Assembly (NCBI RefSeq): GCF_000350225.1
Contig: NW_005179179.1
Location: 377,114-441,113, forward strand
From: Chondrus crispus
Lineage: Eukaryota > Rhodophyta > Florideophyceae > Gigartinales > Gigartinaceae
Length of the DNA: 64,000 nt
Direction: 5' to 3'
Below are positions 11,897 through 23,961 of this stretch, one piece after another. Below the pieces are notes generated by a model. The model did no database searches and was not told the DNA's origin. It saw nothing but the letters and a program-made list of their open reading frames with translations. Made by a program: the position numbers and the translations under genes. Every line of letters starts with the position of its first letter. The first letter of the stretch is position 1.

Positions 11897-11946
11897 GGGC
11901 GGGGTCCCTCGACAAGGGTAGTATCGCGGCCGAGGGACCCCGCCCG
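11896..11946. repeat. Palindrome, 16-bp perfect arms, 19-nt loop (right member of the pair)
   Basis: CGGGCGGGGTCCCTCG (11896-11911) is exactly inverted at 11931-11946. It abuts the 27-bp-armed palindrome on its left, producing a twin-palindrome scar. Confidence 0.9.
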
Positions 11947-12079
11947 CTGTGGGAAGGCTCTCTCGTTATCTGCCGCCCATGGCTATTTCTTTGACGTCGA
12001 GAAGCCCTTTTTTCTTCGACAATGTTTCGATGAAATACAAGAACGAAAAGGAGATGTCTTAGGCGCTGCTTCTCTTCAT

Positions 12080-13067
12080 CGATGGCCCGGCCTTTGACAT
12101 CTACTACAGCCGTGTGCGTGACGTACTCCACGAAGTATTCACATTTCCTGAGATTTTAGATACACTTTCGATGGAAATGATCTTGTTACAAGCGATTTAT
12201 TCATGACGAAAATTGTTCAGCCTCCAGATTCTCGTCCAAATAGTGAGGAGTTTACAATGGCTTAGAAGAAAGAAGTGAAAACACTCTATGGGAGTGACGT
12301 CTGGAAGAGGGTGTTAAAAGTTCACTCCCGCCCAGCCTACGTGTGGTGGGCGGCCGCTTTGTTCTTACCCTGAAGAAAGCCGGCATAGAACTTAGAACTA
12401 CTCCTGCCATTCTAGCCCGGATTGTGCATACCCGCCCAGATATTTCATCTGCTTCAAAATAAGACAGCTCGGATCTGGAAAGACACTTGGATGAGGAGAA
12501 GATGAAGTATCTGAGCGCGTGTATTAATTTCATTAAGAGGAATCATCTCAGTCTAAAATTCACCCCTGCGGGCCACCACCCTACCACCTGGAATGTACGC
12601 ACATGCAGCCTTTGAGACTAACCTGGATCTCAGCTGGCAGTCTGGCTTCGTAATGTTGCTATTCGATCTGGTAGCACTGCTAATATTCCAGACCAATCTA
12701 GTAAGAAGCCCTGAAGGGGTGTGAGATCGACCATGAGAGGCGACATATTTCTTTTTCCCGATGTTTTCGATGGAGCTTTCATGATACGCTATGTTCTAGA
12801 ACATATATTGCAGGAGGATTAGGTTGCATGTATTAACGGAATGTAAACAAGTCTTTGAAAATTGCGCGAAAGCATGGAAAACGACGGATCACCGCTTGTT
12901 AATCGAAATAGCCACCCTACGGCAAGCAAATAACCGGGAGGAAATCTCTAATCTCGGTTTTGTACCTTCCGAGAAATGATTGTAGATGCGCTGACTAAGA
13001 CGAAGGAGGCATCTTCGTTTATCATAGCACTCGAAACTGGCGAAGATAATATTGTCGTTAAGCTATA
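12080..13067 (+). pseudogene. Copia-type pol remnant with reverse-transcriptase core deleted
   Basis: The trace includes an RT N-terminal stretch (EEFTMA.KKEVK and RFVLTLKKAG, about 12250-12376) that jumps straight to the RT/RNase H boundary motif RIVHTRPDIS (about 12418-12450). The central RT, including the catalytic Asp pair, is missing. RNase H-like segments follow: DAAFETN.DLS..SGF (about 12610-12650), FDGAFMIRYVLEHIL (about 12765-12812) and DALTKTK (about 12985-13010). The same motifs occur in the element at 27.7-34.8 kb, so this is probably a deletion derivative of that group. Several stops are present. Confidence 0.65.
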
Positions 13068-13659
13068 GATTATAATAATAAATGTCACAAATAGTTGCTG
13101 AATTTATGCCACGGTGTGTTGTCCTGTCTTTGTTATCTCTTCCCCGTATCTGAGCTTTACGCACTCAACACACTTTTGGAACGGTTACAGCAAGGGTCTG
13201 TTCGTGAAATCTTCTTATCCGAAAAACGGTGGGAGTGTGAAAGTACTACGCAATATCAATAACATGGTACTGTGATGTCCCAAACGTACTACAGTGTGTA
13301 CTGCAAGTTTGAAGACATCGGTCAAACTTGCAGTTTTCAAATGAAAACAAGAGGTTCAGTAGCCGGTAGTTGCTCAAAAGAAGAATCAGAGACAGATCAT
13401 GCAAATGTATCTGTTTTTATAGTTTAGTAATTTGGTAGGTCGTTAAAATGCCCGAATACCACTGCACTGTAAGTCTAGGGACAAAAGAACCAGTGACTTC
13501 TAAACCAATTATAATGCCGATTTCAGTAGGATTTGCAGCCCCAATTCTTCTGTAAGACCTGGATGCAAACACTTTGCATCAAGCGGTCCTGAATCTGATG
13601 TATCGTCTAGTCAATACTCGGCCAGGAATGGATGATAGCGTCAAAACTTTTCTTTGATC
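13068..13659. other. No gene; contains a twin palindrome
   Basis: Apart from the two palindromes at 13300-13348 I see no coding trace or RNA gene. The right part is probably the flank of the Tc1/mariner remnant that follows. Confidence 0.35.
13300..13348. repeat. Twin palindromes, 13-bp and 7-bp arms
   Basis: The first has perfect arms 13300-13312 and 13322-13334 around a 9-nt spacer. The second (GTTTTCA/TGAAAAC, 13333-13348) starts inside its last two bases. The layout matches the pair at 11842-11946, but the second palindrome is short enough to be chance. Confidence 0.6.
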
Positions 13660-14619
13660 TTATACTGTCTTCCATTTCCATAAACACCCTTCCTCAAGAT
13701 AACCCACAGGTTTTATAAGGTTAAGGTCCAGTAAGTGAGAAGGCCAAGGTAGGACAGACACGTTGCTGTCTTCGAACCAGTTGTAATAAGTATAAAGTGA
13801 TCGGTGAACAGCAGAATTGTCTCCGTGATAAACCCAATTTTCCGCAAGTATCATTGCATAGAAGGTCGAACGTCTGCCCTCAGTACACTGCAGTACTTAG
13901 ATGGATCTCGCTTCTCATACATTGCATTCAGATCGTTCCGTCCGTAGTCTGGAAAGGACCAAATCAAGAAAGAACGGCATACTCGATGGCGTGTTGTAAA
14001 ATGCAGTTTCCTTTTCGTCTTGCCAACACCGATGAAAACCATCCTGAAACTAAAGACTAAACTTATTTTCTCCTGAAAATAGAGCCTTCTTCCATTTATC
14101 GTCATTCCAAGAGGCATGTTCTTTAACCCAACCGACTCTCTCATGCATATACATTGGGGTTAGTACAGGAGCATTTCTACAGTTTGAGTACTGCAGAACA
14201 GTACCATTCTTTAAAGGAGCTTTAACCCGAGGCTTGTGGAGAGGTAATTGAAGGGCCTTACGGATCTGATTCAGAGACGTTTCTCGTTTAAAGTCCTCAT
14301 ATGAATCTGCACTTTAGGCTGGAGTTAGTTAACGAGGCCTCCCTGGTCTTTTTAGATGCATACGCTTGGAGATTCTTTACGAATTTATAAGCGACGGTCT
14401 GTGAACAGTTGATGCGCTCTGAAATCTCTCTCACGGACAAACGCTAGCCATGAATCACAAAAACTTGTCCTTCTCCAAATCGTGAGTTCCTTCCCATTTA
14501 GCATGTTGAATAATTGTGTTTCGGTTAGATGTGGTTCGACATTCTTGACCACGTTTGAGAATGAGATACTGTAACCTTCTAATCAGGCTAAAAGTTTGCT
14601 ACTTTGCTGCGGTATCCAT
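13660..14619 (-). pseudogene. Tc1/mariner-type transposase pseudogene
   Basis: The minus strand from ATG 14619 gives an eroded helix-turn-helix region with stops, then a segment with IWSFPDYGRNDLNAM (about 13920-13975), where Tc1 proteins have the VMVWGAFS..G...L block. It ends with HGDNSAVHRS (second catalytic Asp), WPSHLLDLN (third-position block; families have WPA.SPDLNPIE) and a YGNGRQ-like end read in another frame. Frame changes near 13855 and 14150 and several stops make it inactive. TIRs were not identified. Confidence 0.7.
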
Positions 14620-14849
14620 TATAATGTAATTTTCTTACGATGACAGTGCGGCGGCAAAATGTTTATATACATGAAGCATTGCACAAACACCAAACTATAA
14701 ATGCATTTGCACTGCAAGTGATCTCTCGATAAAAAGAACGAATGGATGGATAGGGATCAGATCCGATTTTGGGGTGTTCCGCATATCGCGTTTTATCATA
14801 CCGGGCAATTGGGAGCAATCATTACTGAACCCCCATGTTTTTATTTAAA

Positions 14850-15960
14850 GCATGTCAATAGTGGTCAGCCGGGCAGCCTTGGGTGGCTCGAGTCTAACGT
14901 GGTTCGGCATTTTCCTCATTGCGGACAAAAATGCAGCATCCTTGGAGCCACACTCCTTCGCAAGTGTTTTGCCACAGCTAAGGCATAAAACTGCTCCTTC
15001 GCTGCCTGCAGCCCATCATTTTCATCGTTCAAATCATCGCTGTACGAACCGGCTGCAGCGTGGAGGGAACTGCTAGCACCACATCGATACGATTCCTCCC
15101 ATCTCTACAGTTATCCTCATCTCTACAGTTATCCTCATCTCTCGGGTTCAGTAACATTCCAATTCTAATTATCTGTCCAGAAGGAAGTAGTTCGGGCACT
15201 TGTTTCATTTACTTGCCAGATGTCATCATGCTCAGAACTTTCAGTACTTAGGTACTTCCCCATGGAGATAAGGCCTGTGTGAGTCCAGCAATGTTTATGA
15301 CTGCTTGAGCTAGTTCCGGCCATGCCATTTTGAACCATGTCATTGCACCTAAAACATACATCTAGCAAATCGTCGGAATATGGGCATCAATTTTATCTGT
15401 AGCTCGCTCCATGTGGATCCTTTCCTACCTCATTTTAAGTGCAACAATTATCTTCGCGTCAGGAGGTTGTATCTTACATGTACAATTCGGAGGTAGGAAG
15501 TGAACTTAATCATTTAGTAAGACTGGAAGAGCCTGTGAGCCACTGTGAGGACTGCAGTTCTCGAGAAGAAGCAGTGCTTTGCGAGCGGGCGTTTTAGAAA
15601 TATACGTTTGAAATCTGTGGAACCAACCATATAACAGCACCATAGTCAAGCACCGTAGTCATCCGAGCCTCCATATTAGAGTGATTGTCCATCCGTCCTG
15701 TGGGTTGCCATACAGTAGAAGAGCCCGCATTTGTGTGCATGAAGAACATCTTTAGCCAAATTTTCGTTCGCAATTCCTTTAAATCGGTCATTTCTCGGTC
15801 AATCACACTAGGATCTGCATCACCAGATTCACCGTATGATGTAAAGCACCGAAGATCCCCACGGCGTTTCAAACTTTCCAACCAACCCTCACAAACACCG
15901 TTCTCGACAGTCCGGCGGGTTTCAACTATTCATTGGCACCCCACTGTAACTGAAGTGCCT
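14850..15960 (-). pseudogene. pogo/Tigger-like transposase remnant, copy 3
   Basis: Minus-strand blocks in order: GWLESLKRRGDLRCFTSYGE and SGDADPSVIDREM (about 15780-15900; in related copies this precedes the NADE first-Asp block), a degraded FMHTNAGSSTV where the first Asp should be, an apparent deletion, then KALLLLENCSPHSGSQALP (second-Asp position changed to Glu), FLPPNCTCKIQPPDAKII (third Asp kept), and MAGTSSSSHKHCWTHTGL near 15290-15330. Stops interrupt the trace. A tandem duplication of CATCTCTACAGTTATCCT lies at about 15100-15140. Confidence 0.65.
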
Positions 15961-16565
15961 TAAATCAAATAATATCCCCTTCAATATTATATAGGGAGTA
16001 TTACCAATTGATTGTAATGTGTCCCAAACTATAGTTTTTTGTTGTAAGCGGAAGAGATTTACGCAATATTCTTTTCCCTGAAACCCATTATACAAGTCAG
16101 ATGCAACTTCAAAACGGGTTACACGATAGTACGGTCACATGAATTATAGCTGTGAGAGGAAGTTTGAAACGGGATACTGCAAAAGATTGAAATGAAAAAG
16201 TAAAGCGCTGTAGAAGTCACTTATTGCAGAATAGGATATGGTCGTAATGCTGTGCCAAGCTTTCTACAATCTTTCAGAAGTTCGGAGTGAATATGCCAAT
16301 ATGCTGTCATGGTATGCGAAAACCGGCAAGAAGATGAAATATCACCGCAAATTCTACGCGAATCGGTGGTACCGCAGAAAAACTGTACACCATCTAGTTG
16401 TAGTACCGATAGGGAGACCAAGGTTATTGAATAAGATAGCTCCTCCTTAACATGCGCGAAAGGTGCAATACATCAGTATTGCTTGTTCACTTTGAAGGAT
16501 AATCAAAAACTGTTCACTGTACGAAAAAGAAAGGGAAAAAGAAAGAATAATAATTGAAAGATCTA
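15961..16565. other. No recognised gene
   Basis: Short spacer between two pogo-type remnants. A 70-codon basic plus-strand frame (16238-16450) and a 66-codon minus-strand frame overlap one another and show no motif I know. Probably eroded transposon flank. Confidence 0.3.
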
Positions 16566-18729
16566 CAGTGATCCCTCGATATCTGAATATGGATGGTTGC
16601 TTCCTTCCATATTCAGTTACGGTGTAAATTCAATAGCTATGGATGTTTCATATACAGCCCGAAATGTAACAATCCGAATCAGGTCATTTTTACTCATAAT
16701 TTTAACTAAATATTGAGTAATGCGCGTCTGCTTGGCTTGGTTCGCACGTTCGAGCTTCAACTCTCGCTGAACTGTGCGTAGAGAATGCATGACTCTCGGG
16801 TCAAGAGAGTCAGAATTCTCAAGCAAATGGCGAACAACTACGACAATTTTCAAGCGTTCCTCGAATGTCAATGAATCCAGATAGGACAAGTTCTCCTCGT
16901 CTGTGTCATCATCGGCGCCATCTTATAGCAACCTTTGAACCGCAACGCTTGCAAGCTTCCTCTCGTCGGAAATCTTGATAACCTCATTTTCACCAGACGG
17001 ATTTAAAATCAAATCAATAGACATTTGCACTTGCTGGGGCACATGCTTCCCCACAGCTACTAAAACCCCTGCAACATCTTCCCCCTGCGTCTGCCTCACC
17101 ACCTCAGCTGCAACTAATCCCGTGTAATTCCAGCACTTTTTCATGACACTAGCCGGGAGCTCCTCCCATATCTTCTGAATGGCCCTCATTGCTGTAAGCT
17201 GGTCTAGCTGGTATATGATAGACACGCTTGCGTCCAAGCAATCGAGTGCCTTTTCGTATAGATACTTGCGATACCTTGGCTTGACAGATGCTATGATCCC
17301 AGCATCGAGCGGTTGTAACCTAGAGGTTATGTTGGGAGGCAAAAACCTCACTTCTACATTGTCCAATGGAGGTAGGGATTCCTCACTACCATGAGCGGAG
17401 CAGTTATCGATCAGCACAAGTACACGACGATCATGATTTATTCGGGTGATATATGACGAGAAGGGCAACAGCCGGGAGAAGAGCAGTTGTGTAGTCATCC
17501 ATGCTTTAGAATTGTTATAACAGTCGATCCCCAATTCTTTGCCACTTTTTTTCTTGAAAAAGCGAGGTTTATTCGCTTTGCCGATGCACATCAAGGGCAA
17601 GCACTCGGAGCCTGAATCATTGCAAAATGAAAGTTAGGTGAGTCTAACGCTTTGCTTGTTACGCCCCGGCAAGCGATCATGTGAAATTGTGCGATCAGGT
17701 GCCATGTTGTAAAATGTTCAAATTCGTCGGCGTTGAAGACATCTGCCTTCTCGAATCGAGCAATCTCGACACGGAGTTGGAGAAGCTCTCGACCGATAGA
17801 CGCATGATCGGCATCCCCAGACTCACCGTGAGACGAAATAGAACGCGGATTACAGCGGTGCTAAAAGTTTTGCATCCAACTGTTGCTAGAATGAAGAAAT
17901 GTCTGTTTCTGGCGTTATAAGCTTTGGTCCATTATCGCCTGCAAGCGTTGTGCTTTTTTCTTGATTAAGTCCCCATTGGCACATTTGCGAGCAGCGAACT
18001 GGGAGTGGATCTAGGAGCGTAGAGCTTCCTCAAGTTCGGGGTACGCTCCGAAGCGGAGACGTTTGTGTACGGCCAAAGGGAACAGGGACGCACGCAGAGC
18101 CATTTGAAGGATGCGAGACATTGTCGCCTGCCTAGGAGGGCGCAGAAAGCGAAAAGATTGGCATGCCCATTTTGCCATGGCAGCCTGATCGAAAGGCATA
18201 TTGCGGAAGCGGCGACGTTCCCGTTCGTCAACTATCATTTGCTTTTGAACGGCAGTTAAAGAGCTGTTCCGACGTTGCGTGGGAGAATGCATTGCAAATA
18301 GAATGAGTAAAATGAGGTAATTAGAGTAGGATGGAAAGTGGTGCCTTGACTGTCTTGGGACTGTGACAAGAACAGTCAATATATTCACTGTACAAAAGTG
18401 CCTCAGTGTTGTTTTCCGATCGCACACTTTTGTTCAGACTGTCAGGGATATTTGCGGCGACGGGTGTGTCCATTTGAATTGCCCATGAAAATCGGAACTT
18501 GAACGACATTTGTACAGGAATAAAGTTATCATAGCTCAGTTGTGTCTCATAGAATGCTCTTTTATGAGGCCTATTATGATTAAGATTTGCTTTTGGTATT
18601 CAGTTAGGCCGTACTCATGAATACCTCATATGTGACCTGCAATCAACTCTCCGGAGCCCGTTCCAAGCAGTAGAATGCACATATCGAGGATATTCACCTA
18701 CAGAGGATCCAGATAGCGAGGGACTACTG
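16566..18729 (-). mobile_element. pogo/Tigger element, copy 4, with terminal inverted repeats (2164 bp)
   Basis: The left end CAGTGATCCCTCGATATCTG (from 16566) and the reverse complement of the right end (CAGTAGTCCCTCGCTATCTG, ending 18729) form about 27-bp TIRs with scattered mismatches. TA precedes the left end (16564-16565). The matching right flank now reads CA, consistent with a mutated TA target duplication. A subterminal hairpin (16583-16593 with 16606-16616) lies inside the left end. The transposase pseudogene inside is on the minus strand. Confidence 0.75.
16617..18292 (-). pseudogene. pogo/Tigger DDE_1 transposase of the TIR-bounded element
   Basis: ATG 18292 begins a typical N-terminus (MHSPTQRRNSSLTAVQKQ, then a CENP-B-like helix region with TMSRILQ and YPELEEALRS), ended by a stop near 18011. 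A GDLIKKKAQRLQ motif follows. The first catalytic block, DVFNADE, is intact near 17736-17756 but in another frame. A long open frame, 17600-16923, then carries PLMCIGKANKPRFFKKK, VLVLIDNCSAHG (second Asp) and FLPPN..SRLQPLDAGII (third Asp). After one more frame change at about 16920 the acidic/helical tail ends at 16617. All three catalytic Asp residues are still present, but at least three lesions break the gene. Confidence 0.8.
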
Positions 18730-18814
18730 CACCTGAGAAAACATTTGAATTTCATTGTATCATGAATGTGCCTTTTATCGATTGTGATCGCGAGTTTAAT
18801 GCTTGGTCCTTAGA

Positions 18815-21800
18815 TCAGAGACCTCCATTCATGCGCACGCGTTTCATCACAGCTTCTATTGCCGCCATTTTGCGTTTTGTGATGGGTCGGCCGCGTTTGT
18901 GTGGCGCCGAGACAGGCAGTCAGAGAAGTGGGTCTGCAGGAACGTCTGATGCCTTCACGTCAGCCCACGTCGGAACCGAGACTTCGACAATTGTGGGGTA
19001 CTGCGACCGCCAGTTGGCAGCAGTTAGCTCGTAGGGAACAAGACGAATCTTGTTCCCTACGAGCTAACTGTTGCCTCTGTTGCCACTGTTGCATCAATTA
19101 AGCTCTGCTCAAATGGGATGGCCTTCATGTGCTCACATGAAAACATAGTGACACTCGGTCTGCTGCACGTGCATGGAGTATCACTGCCGAGGAACAGTGA
19201 ATTATTGTTTCCCCGCGGCTGATATTTGCGAGACGGACCTTATACACGACGTTGCCGTCGCACAGAACACGAAAAACTGTTGTCAACTGATCGCATTCAT
19301 TTTGCAACACAGTCACACTCCCTTTCCGCTGAAGCCTTGAAAGACGCTCTTGAAAGCGTGGTGTGATGACAGTGATTGTGTTTTGCGCCAGTACGTCTGC
19401 TCATCCCGAATGCCCTTTTCCCGTCAGCAGAGCCACAGAATGCTTTGGAAGACATCAAGGCATCCACCGTCCATAGTTGCAGCATTGTTTCCCTCAACAG
19501 CCTGCGTGCTGGTATTTCCGTAAACAGAAGCACCGACCGAAGCAGCAGCCGCAGGATACCGCTTGTATTCAGGTCCCGACTCCAGAGCAGGTCGAGCATG
19601 CTCCGAAAGAATGTTGTAACTAAACCCAGCTTTAGTAGCTGCGATCCCCCCCACTGTAGTCTCTGCAACCAATCTGTAAAATATGTTTCGACAATCTTTT
19701 CTGTAGAAGAACAGATTCTCACCACGGCGTTTTGCGCAAAGGATGTGGTGCGGTACGCCATCACCCGTGTCATTTCCAAACACTTTCGCGAGACCTTTCA
19801 TGATTCCTTTGTCTCTGTTGCTTGCCACTGCAACCTGCGCGAGACCCGGAAACTCTCGATGGAAGAAGCTCCATGCCGCTGTCCAGCTTTCCTCACTCTC
19901 ATTGCCGCATATGTACAAGCATCCAAGTGGTACTATGGACATATTTGCTGACAGCCCGACCACAGTAAAGATTTGATACGTATCGAGTCCACACTTTCCG
20001 TGACACGCGTCCGCCTGCACGAACGACAGTAGCTGCCGAAAATGCGCCTTTGTAAAACCCCATGCAATTGCAATCTTTTCGACAAAACGTAATCCTGGTG
20101 CTCTGATGGCTGAGAGGAGATGATTCTCTTCCTTCTCCAGACACTCGGCGAGTGCTTGTGCCCAATGTAATGTGTCTCGAATCTGCCATTCTTTGCGATC
20201 GGCTTCCGGGACGCGACAAGCATGTCGATGTAGACGGCGATGCTCTGCCTGGCGCACCGACAACGGTTTCCATCGCTGTACCATCCATTCTGGTGAACGC
20301 CAAAGAATGCTCGCGAGCAAAGAATTCCGCCTAAAGACGGGGGAGGTAACGAATGTTATCGTTGGGACGGCCGAAGGCCATTCTAGTAGCCTGTTGGCGA
20401 ACACCGGTCCACTCCGGTGCGAGTATGTGATCAGGAAATCTGAGGTAGCCCATGAAATCGGCAACAAGCATACTTCTCGGGACACCTGGTGTCCCAGATA
20501 TGTGACGTGAAACATGCCTGGCCAGGATTTTTGTTGAATACGACGTCCTCGCGTGACCGATCCTCCAGCGTTGGTCATCATCGCCGTTGTCGGCAACTGA
20601 ACTCGGTCCTACCCCTGAAACATGGTCAGGGCAATGGGATTTCGTCACTGCCCATGCCATGTCCTTGCGACTCCAGTTATCTTCAAAGTAGAAATCCTCC
20701 CTCCTTATCTGATGAAAAGAGTCGCACTGGGCACTGACGGCCACCTCGCTGATGAGGGGGAAGTGAACTGTCAGTGCGAAGATCTCCGCCACTTCGCGAC
20801 CCCGATGCATGAATGTGTACTTGTCCGGCAGCACGTCACCAGCTTGAATGTGAAGGTAGATATTGCCTCGATCACCCTCTATCTCGGTCAGTGTCCGCAT
20901 CAGCTGTACCTTTTCTGAATCTCGGTGTTCCACGTCTACGAGCTCTGATGCTCGCTTTCGACTTCTCGCAATAGTCAACCGATTCCTCTCGCGGCGAAAA
21001 GCTTTGACCCTCTCTGCCCCATCTTCACCATTGAGAGCATCTACATTGCAACTATCAGACGGCACACGGCGTCTGTTTTCACCATTTGCGCGAGGACGTA
21101 GAGCCGCGTCTTCCTCATCCGACAGCGGCGCGTTGAGATGCACCTCTAAGTCCGTTACACGACAACCTTCTGCACCATCAGCACCATCGCGACGGCCATC
21201 AGGACCGCGGTGGCGAGCTTCCTCATCGCGGCAGCGGCTCTCTCCGTCATCGTGACGGCCGTTGTATCTGCCGCGACGACCTTCCTCACCATCATGACAA
21301 TCTCTGTCGCTGCGGCGACCTTCCTCATCAATGCGATGGCCTTCCTGGCCGCCGTGACGGCCATCGTCGCCGCCATCACGACTTCTCTCGCCGCCATTAC
21401 GGCCTCCATTGTTGCGACCACGGCATCCCTCTGCGCTCACACGGCTTCCCTCGCCGCCACCAGGGCCGTTGCCGCCTCCAACAAGTCCTGCCTCGCCCCT
21501 TCCACGGCTTTCCTCGCCCTTGCAACGGCCTATTGTTGCAACTATGTCCTCCTTCGTCGCCGCTGTGGCTTCCATCTCCAGGCCTCCGTTTGCTCGGGGG
21601 TTCATCGTCGCTATGTCGTTCTTCTTCGCGGCGGCACCCGTCTTCTCCGAGATGCCCCGTGTGTATCGCGATTTCTGCCCACGCGATGCATCTCTTCGCC
21701 ATGCGCTCTTTCCCTACGGCATGCCTCATTGCCTTCTCGTGAGCTTTCGCGGCGTTTTGCAGCCCTCCTGCGTCGTGCCAAAGCCGACTGACTGCCGCGC

Positions 21801-21900
21801 CCGGCCACCATCGCAGAATAGAGTAAAGTGCGAAGAGCGTGCGAGGCTACAACGCGCGTAGGATGCGATCGCACGGTGAGGCGGGTGGGCCACGGGGGCG
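18815..21900 (-). pseudogene. Mutator-like (MULE) transposase remnant with Arg/Gly/Asp-rich N-terminal region
   Basis: The minus-strand trace begins near 21800 and has an open stretch 21605-20331 rich in R, G, D and E (short degenerate codon repeats, about 21500-21180), followed by WAVTKSHCPDHVSG and DDDQRWRIGHA. After a frame change near 20350 the catalytic region reads QADACHGK (first Asp), VGLSANMSIVPLG, ESEESW, then ASNRDKGI where MULEs have SDRDKG, so the second Asp is Asn. After 19424 it is broken by stops. It ends with a VP.WADVKA block and HKRGRPITKRK, finishing at TGA 18815-18817. The usual C...H...C/H zinc positions are partly lost (HHILCAKRRGEN). Inactive by both substitution and frame damage. 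Confidence 0.7.
19021..19070. repeat. Perfect palindrome, 23-bp arms, 4-nt spacer
   Basis: Bases 19021-19043 are exactly inverted at 19048-19070. It lies inside the C-terminal trace of the MULE remnant. The half nearer 19021 fits the protein reading (LVPYELTAANWRS on the minus strand), so the other half looks like an inverted duplicate added later. Confidence 0.9.
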
Positions 21901-22721
21901 GCGAGACGGCAGTCTACCAGCAAAGGCGCCAAATATCAATGTGTAACGGCCACGTGTAGGCGCTGTCGCTAAGGGCTAACGAATTGCAACCGACTTGCGT
22001 AAAAGTCCTAGATCATGTGTCGTCCTCCTTCTGTAAATTCCCGTAAGATGTGTATGCTTTTGTAATTTATGCTCTTTGTGACGACCCTGATCTCTACTCA
22101 ATCAGGAATTTATGTAATGTTGGGATTTTGTAAAATTACTTTTGTTCTTTCGCAGCAAAATATCTATGTCTTACAATAACATTGCTTTCTTCCGACATTG
22201 TCTACCACTCTGTGTATTTTCACCCCAGTTACGACCTAAATGTATTCAAAGTCGTCATTGCTGCTATTCTGCGTTCACGTTCAAAACTTTACTACCGTTT
22301 CGTGTTCAAGGTCTCAATTGTACAGCCATATACCAATAACCCTTATTATATAATATCCTTTAATATCAAAAATACGCTTCGCGCTTGCTGTGCACAAGTC
22401 CACGTAATAAGTCTCTCCTCAAGGGAATGAGAATTCTTCGAATAGGTTTCTGACAAGTGGAAAAGTTAGCCAAAAGCACCATAGTAGCACACGGAGGAGT
22501 CTAAAATGGTTACCCAGCTATGACGGGTATCTGATGGATTTGGTGGCAGAGATTGAAGAGCAATTAGAAGATTTGTCCAAGCGGTCACTTGATGTTTGAA
22601 TCCGAAGTAGAGTTCCTTGTTTATCTTTCTTTCGACATACCTCACTACGGAAAGCATTCAAAGTGCAGAGACACCAGAGACTCCCCTCCAAATTTTCTAG
22701 TTTGCAATCTGGCGGGAAGTC
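21901..22721. other. No recognised gene
   Basis: AT-rich stretch between the MULE remnant and a decayed retroelement. It may hold the MULE terminal repeat, but I could not define one. Open frames are short and show no motif. Confidence 0.3.
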
Positions 22722-23735
22722 TTGAAATGGTGTTGCACGGCCACGGTCACCAGAGGAATAGTGCTGTTGACCTCCCGGTTGCAAGATGCGGAGGTGGGAT
22801 TTGGTCCACTGCCGTCCGGATGGATTTCCCATCAAAGACTTTCCGTTTCCCGCCTCTTCAAGTGGCCACGAAAAACCCACCGCAATGAATGCGCAGCCGA
22901 TTGCTCCCGGTACGTGCGCATTTCTCGAGTCTGGGAACGTGGGCAGACCGATTCCGAAGGCTTCGAGTCCGTAGGGAGGTTGTTATCATTGGACAGTGAC
23001 ATACAAAGGGCCGAAGAAGTGGAATTGAAGAATCTGTGCCACGTTTTACTCTCTATGAGGATCGGGATTGATGGTTCCGTAGACAAACTCTGGTCAGAGT
23101 CTGCCGACGAGCAAAAAGTACAGGAAACTATTCTACATCTGTGGCGTTCGTGCGTTTTTATGCGCACGTTCGCTGGCTCCGCTTGCTTCTCTGTCGCGGA
23201 ACGACTTAATTCCTTCAGAGAGGAATTTGTCCGCCCTCCCCGTCGCCGATTCAACATAGGAAATTGCCTGGGAATGTGTCGTCTCCTCGCACTCCCGGAG
23301 GATCCGTTTATCGGTTTCTCTATCGGAGGTATACGTCCACTGATTTCCGAGCTTCATTCTTCCCCTTCCGCTGTCGTTCACACTCCATCATTCGCATTGC
23401 CGATGTGAGCTGCTAGTGAACCAGCTGCAGCCGGTGTGGGAGAAGTTGGTGAGGATGCTGATGATCTGGTGCAAGCCTGGCGAAACCACCGTCTCAAGAC
23501 CGGTCACTCATCTCCTGGGGGAGCGGTGCGTACTGTTCCAGGAGGCGCTGTCTCACGACAGGCGCGCCAGGATTCTATGGCTTCGAGACTCCGTGTTGCG
23601 GAGCGAGCGGTGGGAATGCCGTCGGATATGGAAGCATTGGAGGCGGATCTAGAGTGCGATGGAAACGGTGACGAAATCCTGCGGATCGCTATTAGACAGC
23701 CTTTCATTCGCCCCACAGGCCTTCCAGTGCCTTAG
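22722..23735 (+). pseudogene. ORF1-like region upstream of an unusual RT gene
   Basis: An open frame of 228 codons (22722-23408) encodes a Leu/Glu-rich soluble-looking protein with no motif I know (ESVGRLLSLDSDIQRAEEVE, VKLW-type helices). One stop and a frame change later, 23436-23735 encodes a Ser/Gly/Ala-rich segment, then MEALEADLECDGNGDEIL. Position and strand suggest the gag-like first product of the retroelement whose RT begins at 23962. An unrelated host gene fragment is possible. Confidence 0.4.
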
Positions 23736-23961
23736 ATAGAAGAGATGGACTCGCTGGTCTCGCGTCTGCCCCGAACGTGGCAGATGCATCTCACTACTGG
23801 GTTACCGTTCACAGGTGATGTATCGAAGTGCCGCCTAAAAGCAAGACAAAAGAAGAATTGATTGATTCTTGAGTGGATTTTAATCAGGAGCAAATGGTCA
23901 TAAGTCAGCTCTTAATTGAAAGAGACCTCAACGGTCCTCGGAAACTCTGGGACGGTTCCCT

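Noticed and set aside
20152-21861. Plus-strand Ala/Ser/Thr-rich frames (for example 21210-21791)
   Set aside because: They are the complement of the Arg/Gly/Asp codon repeats in the MULE N-terminus and carry no motif.
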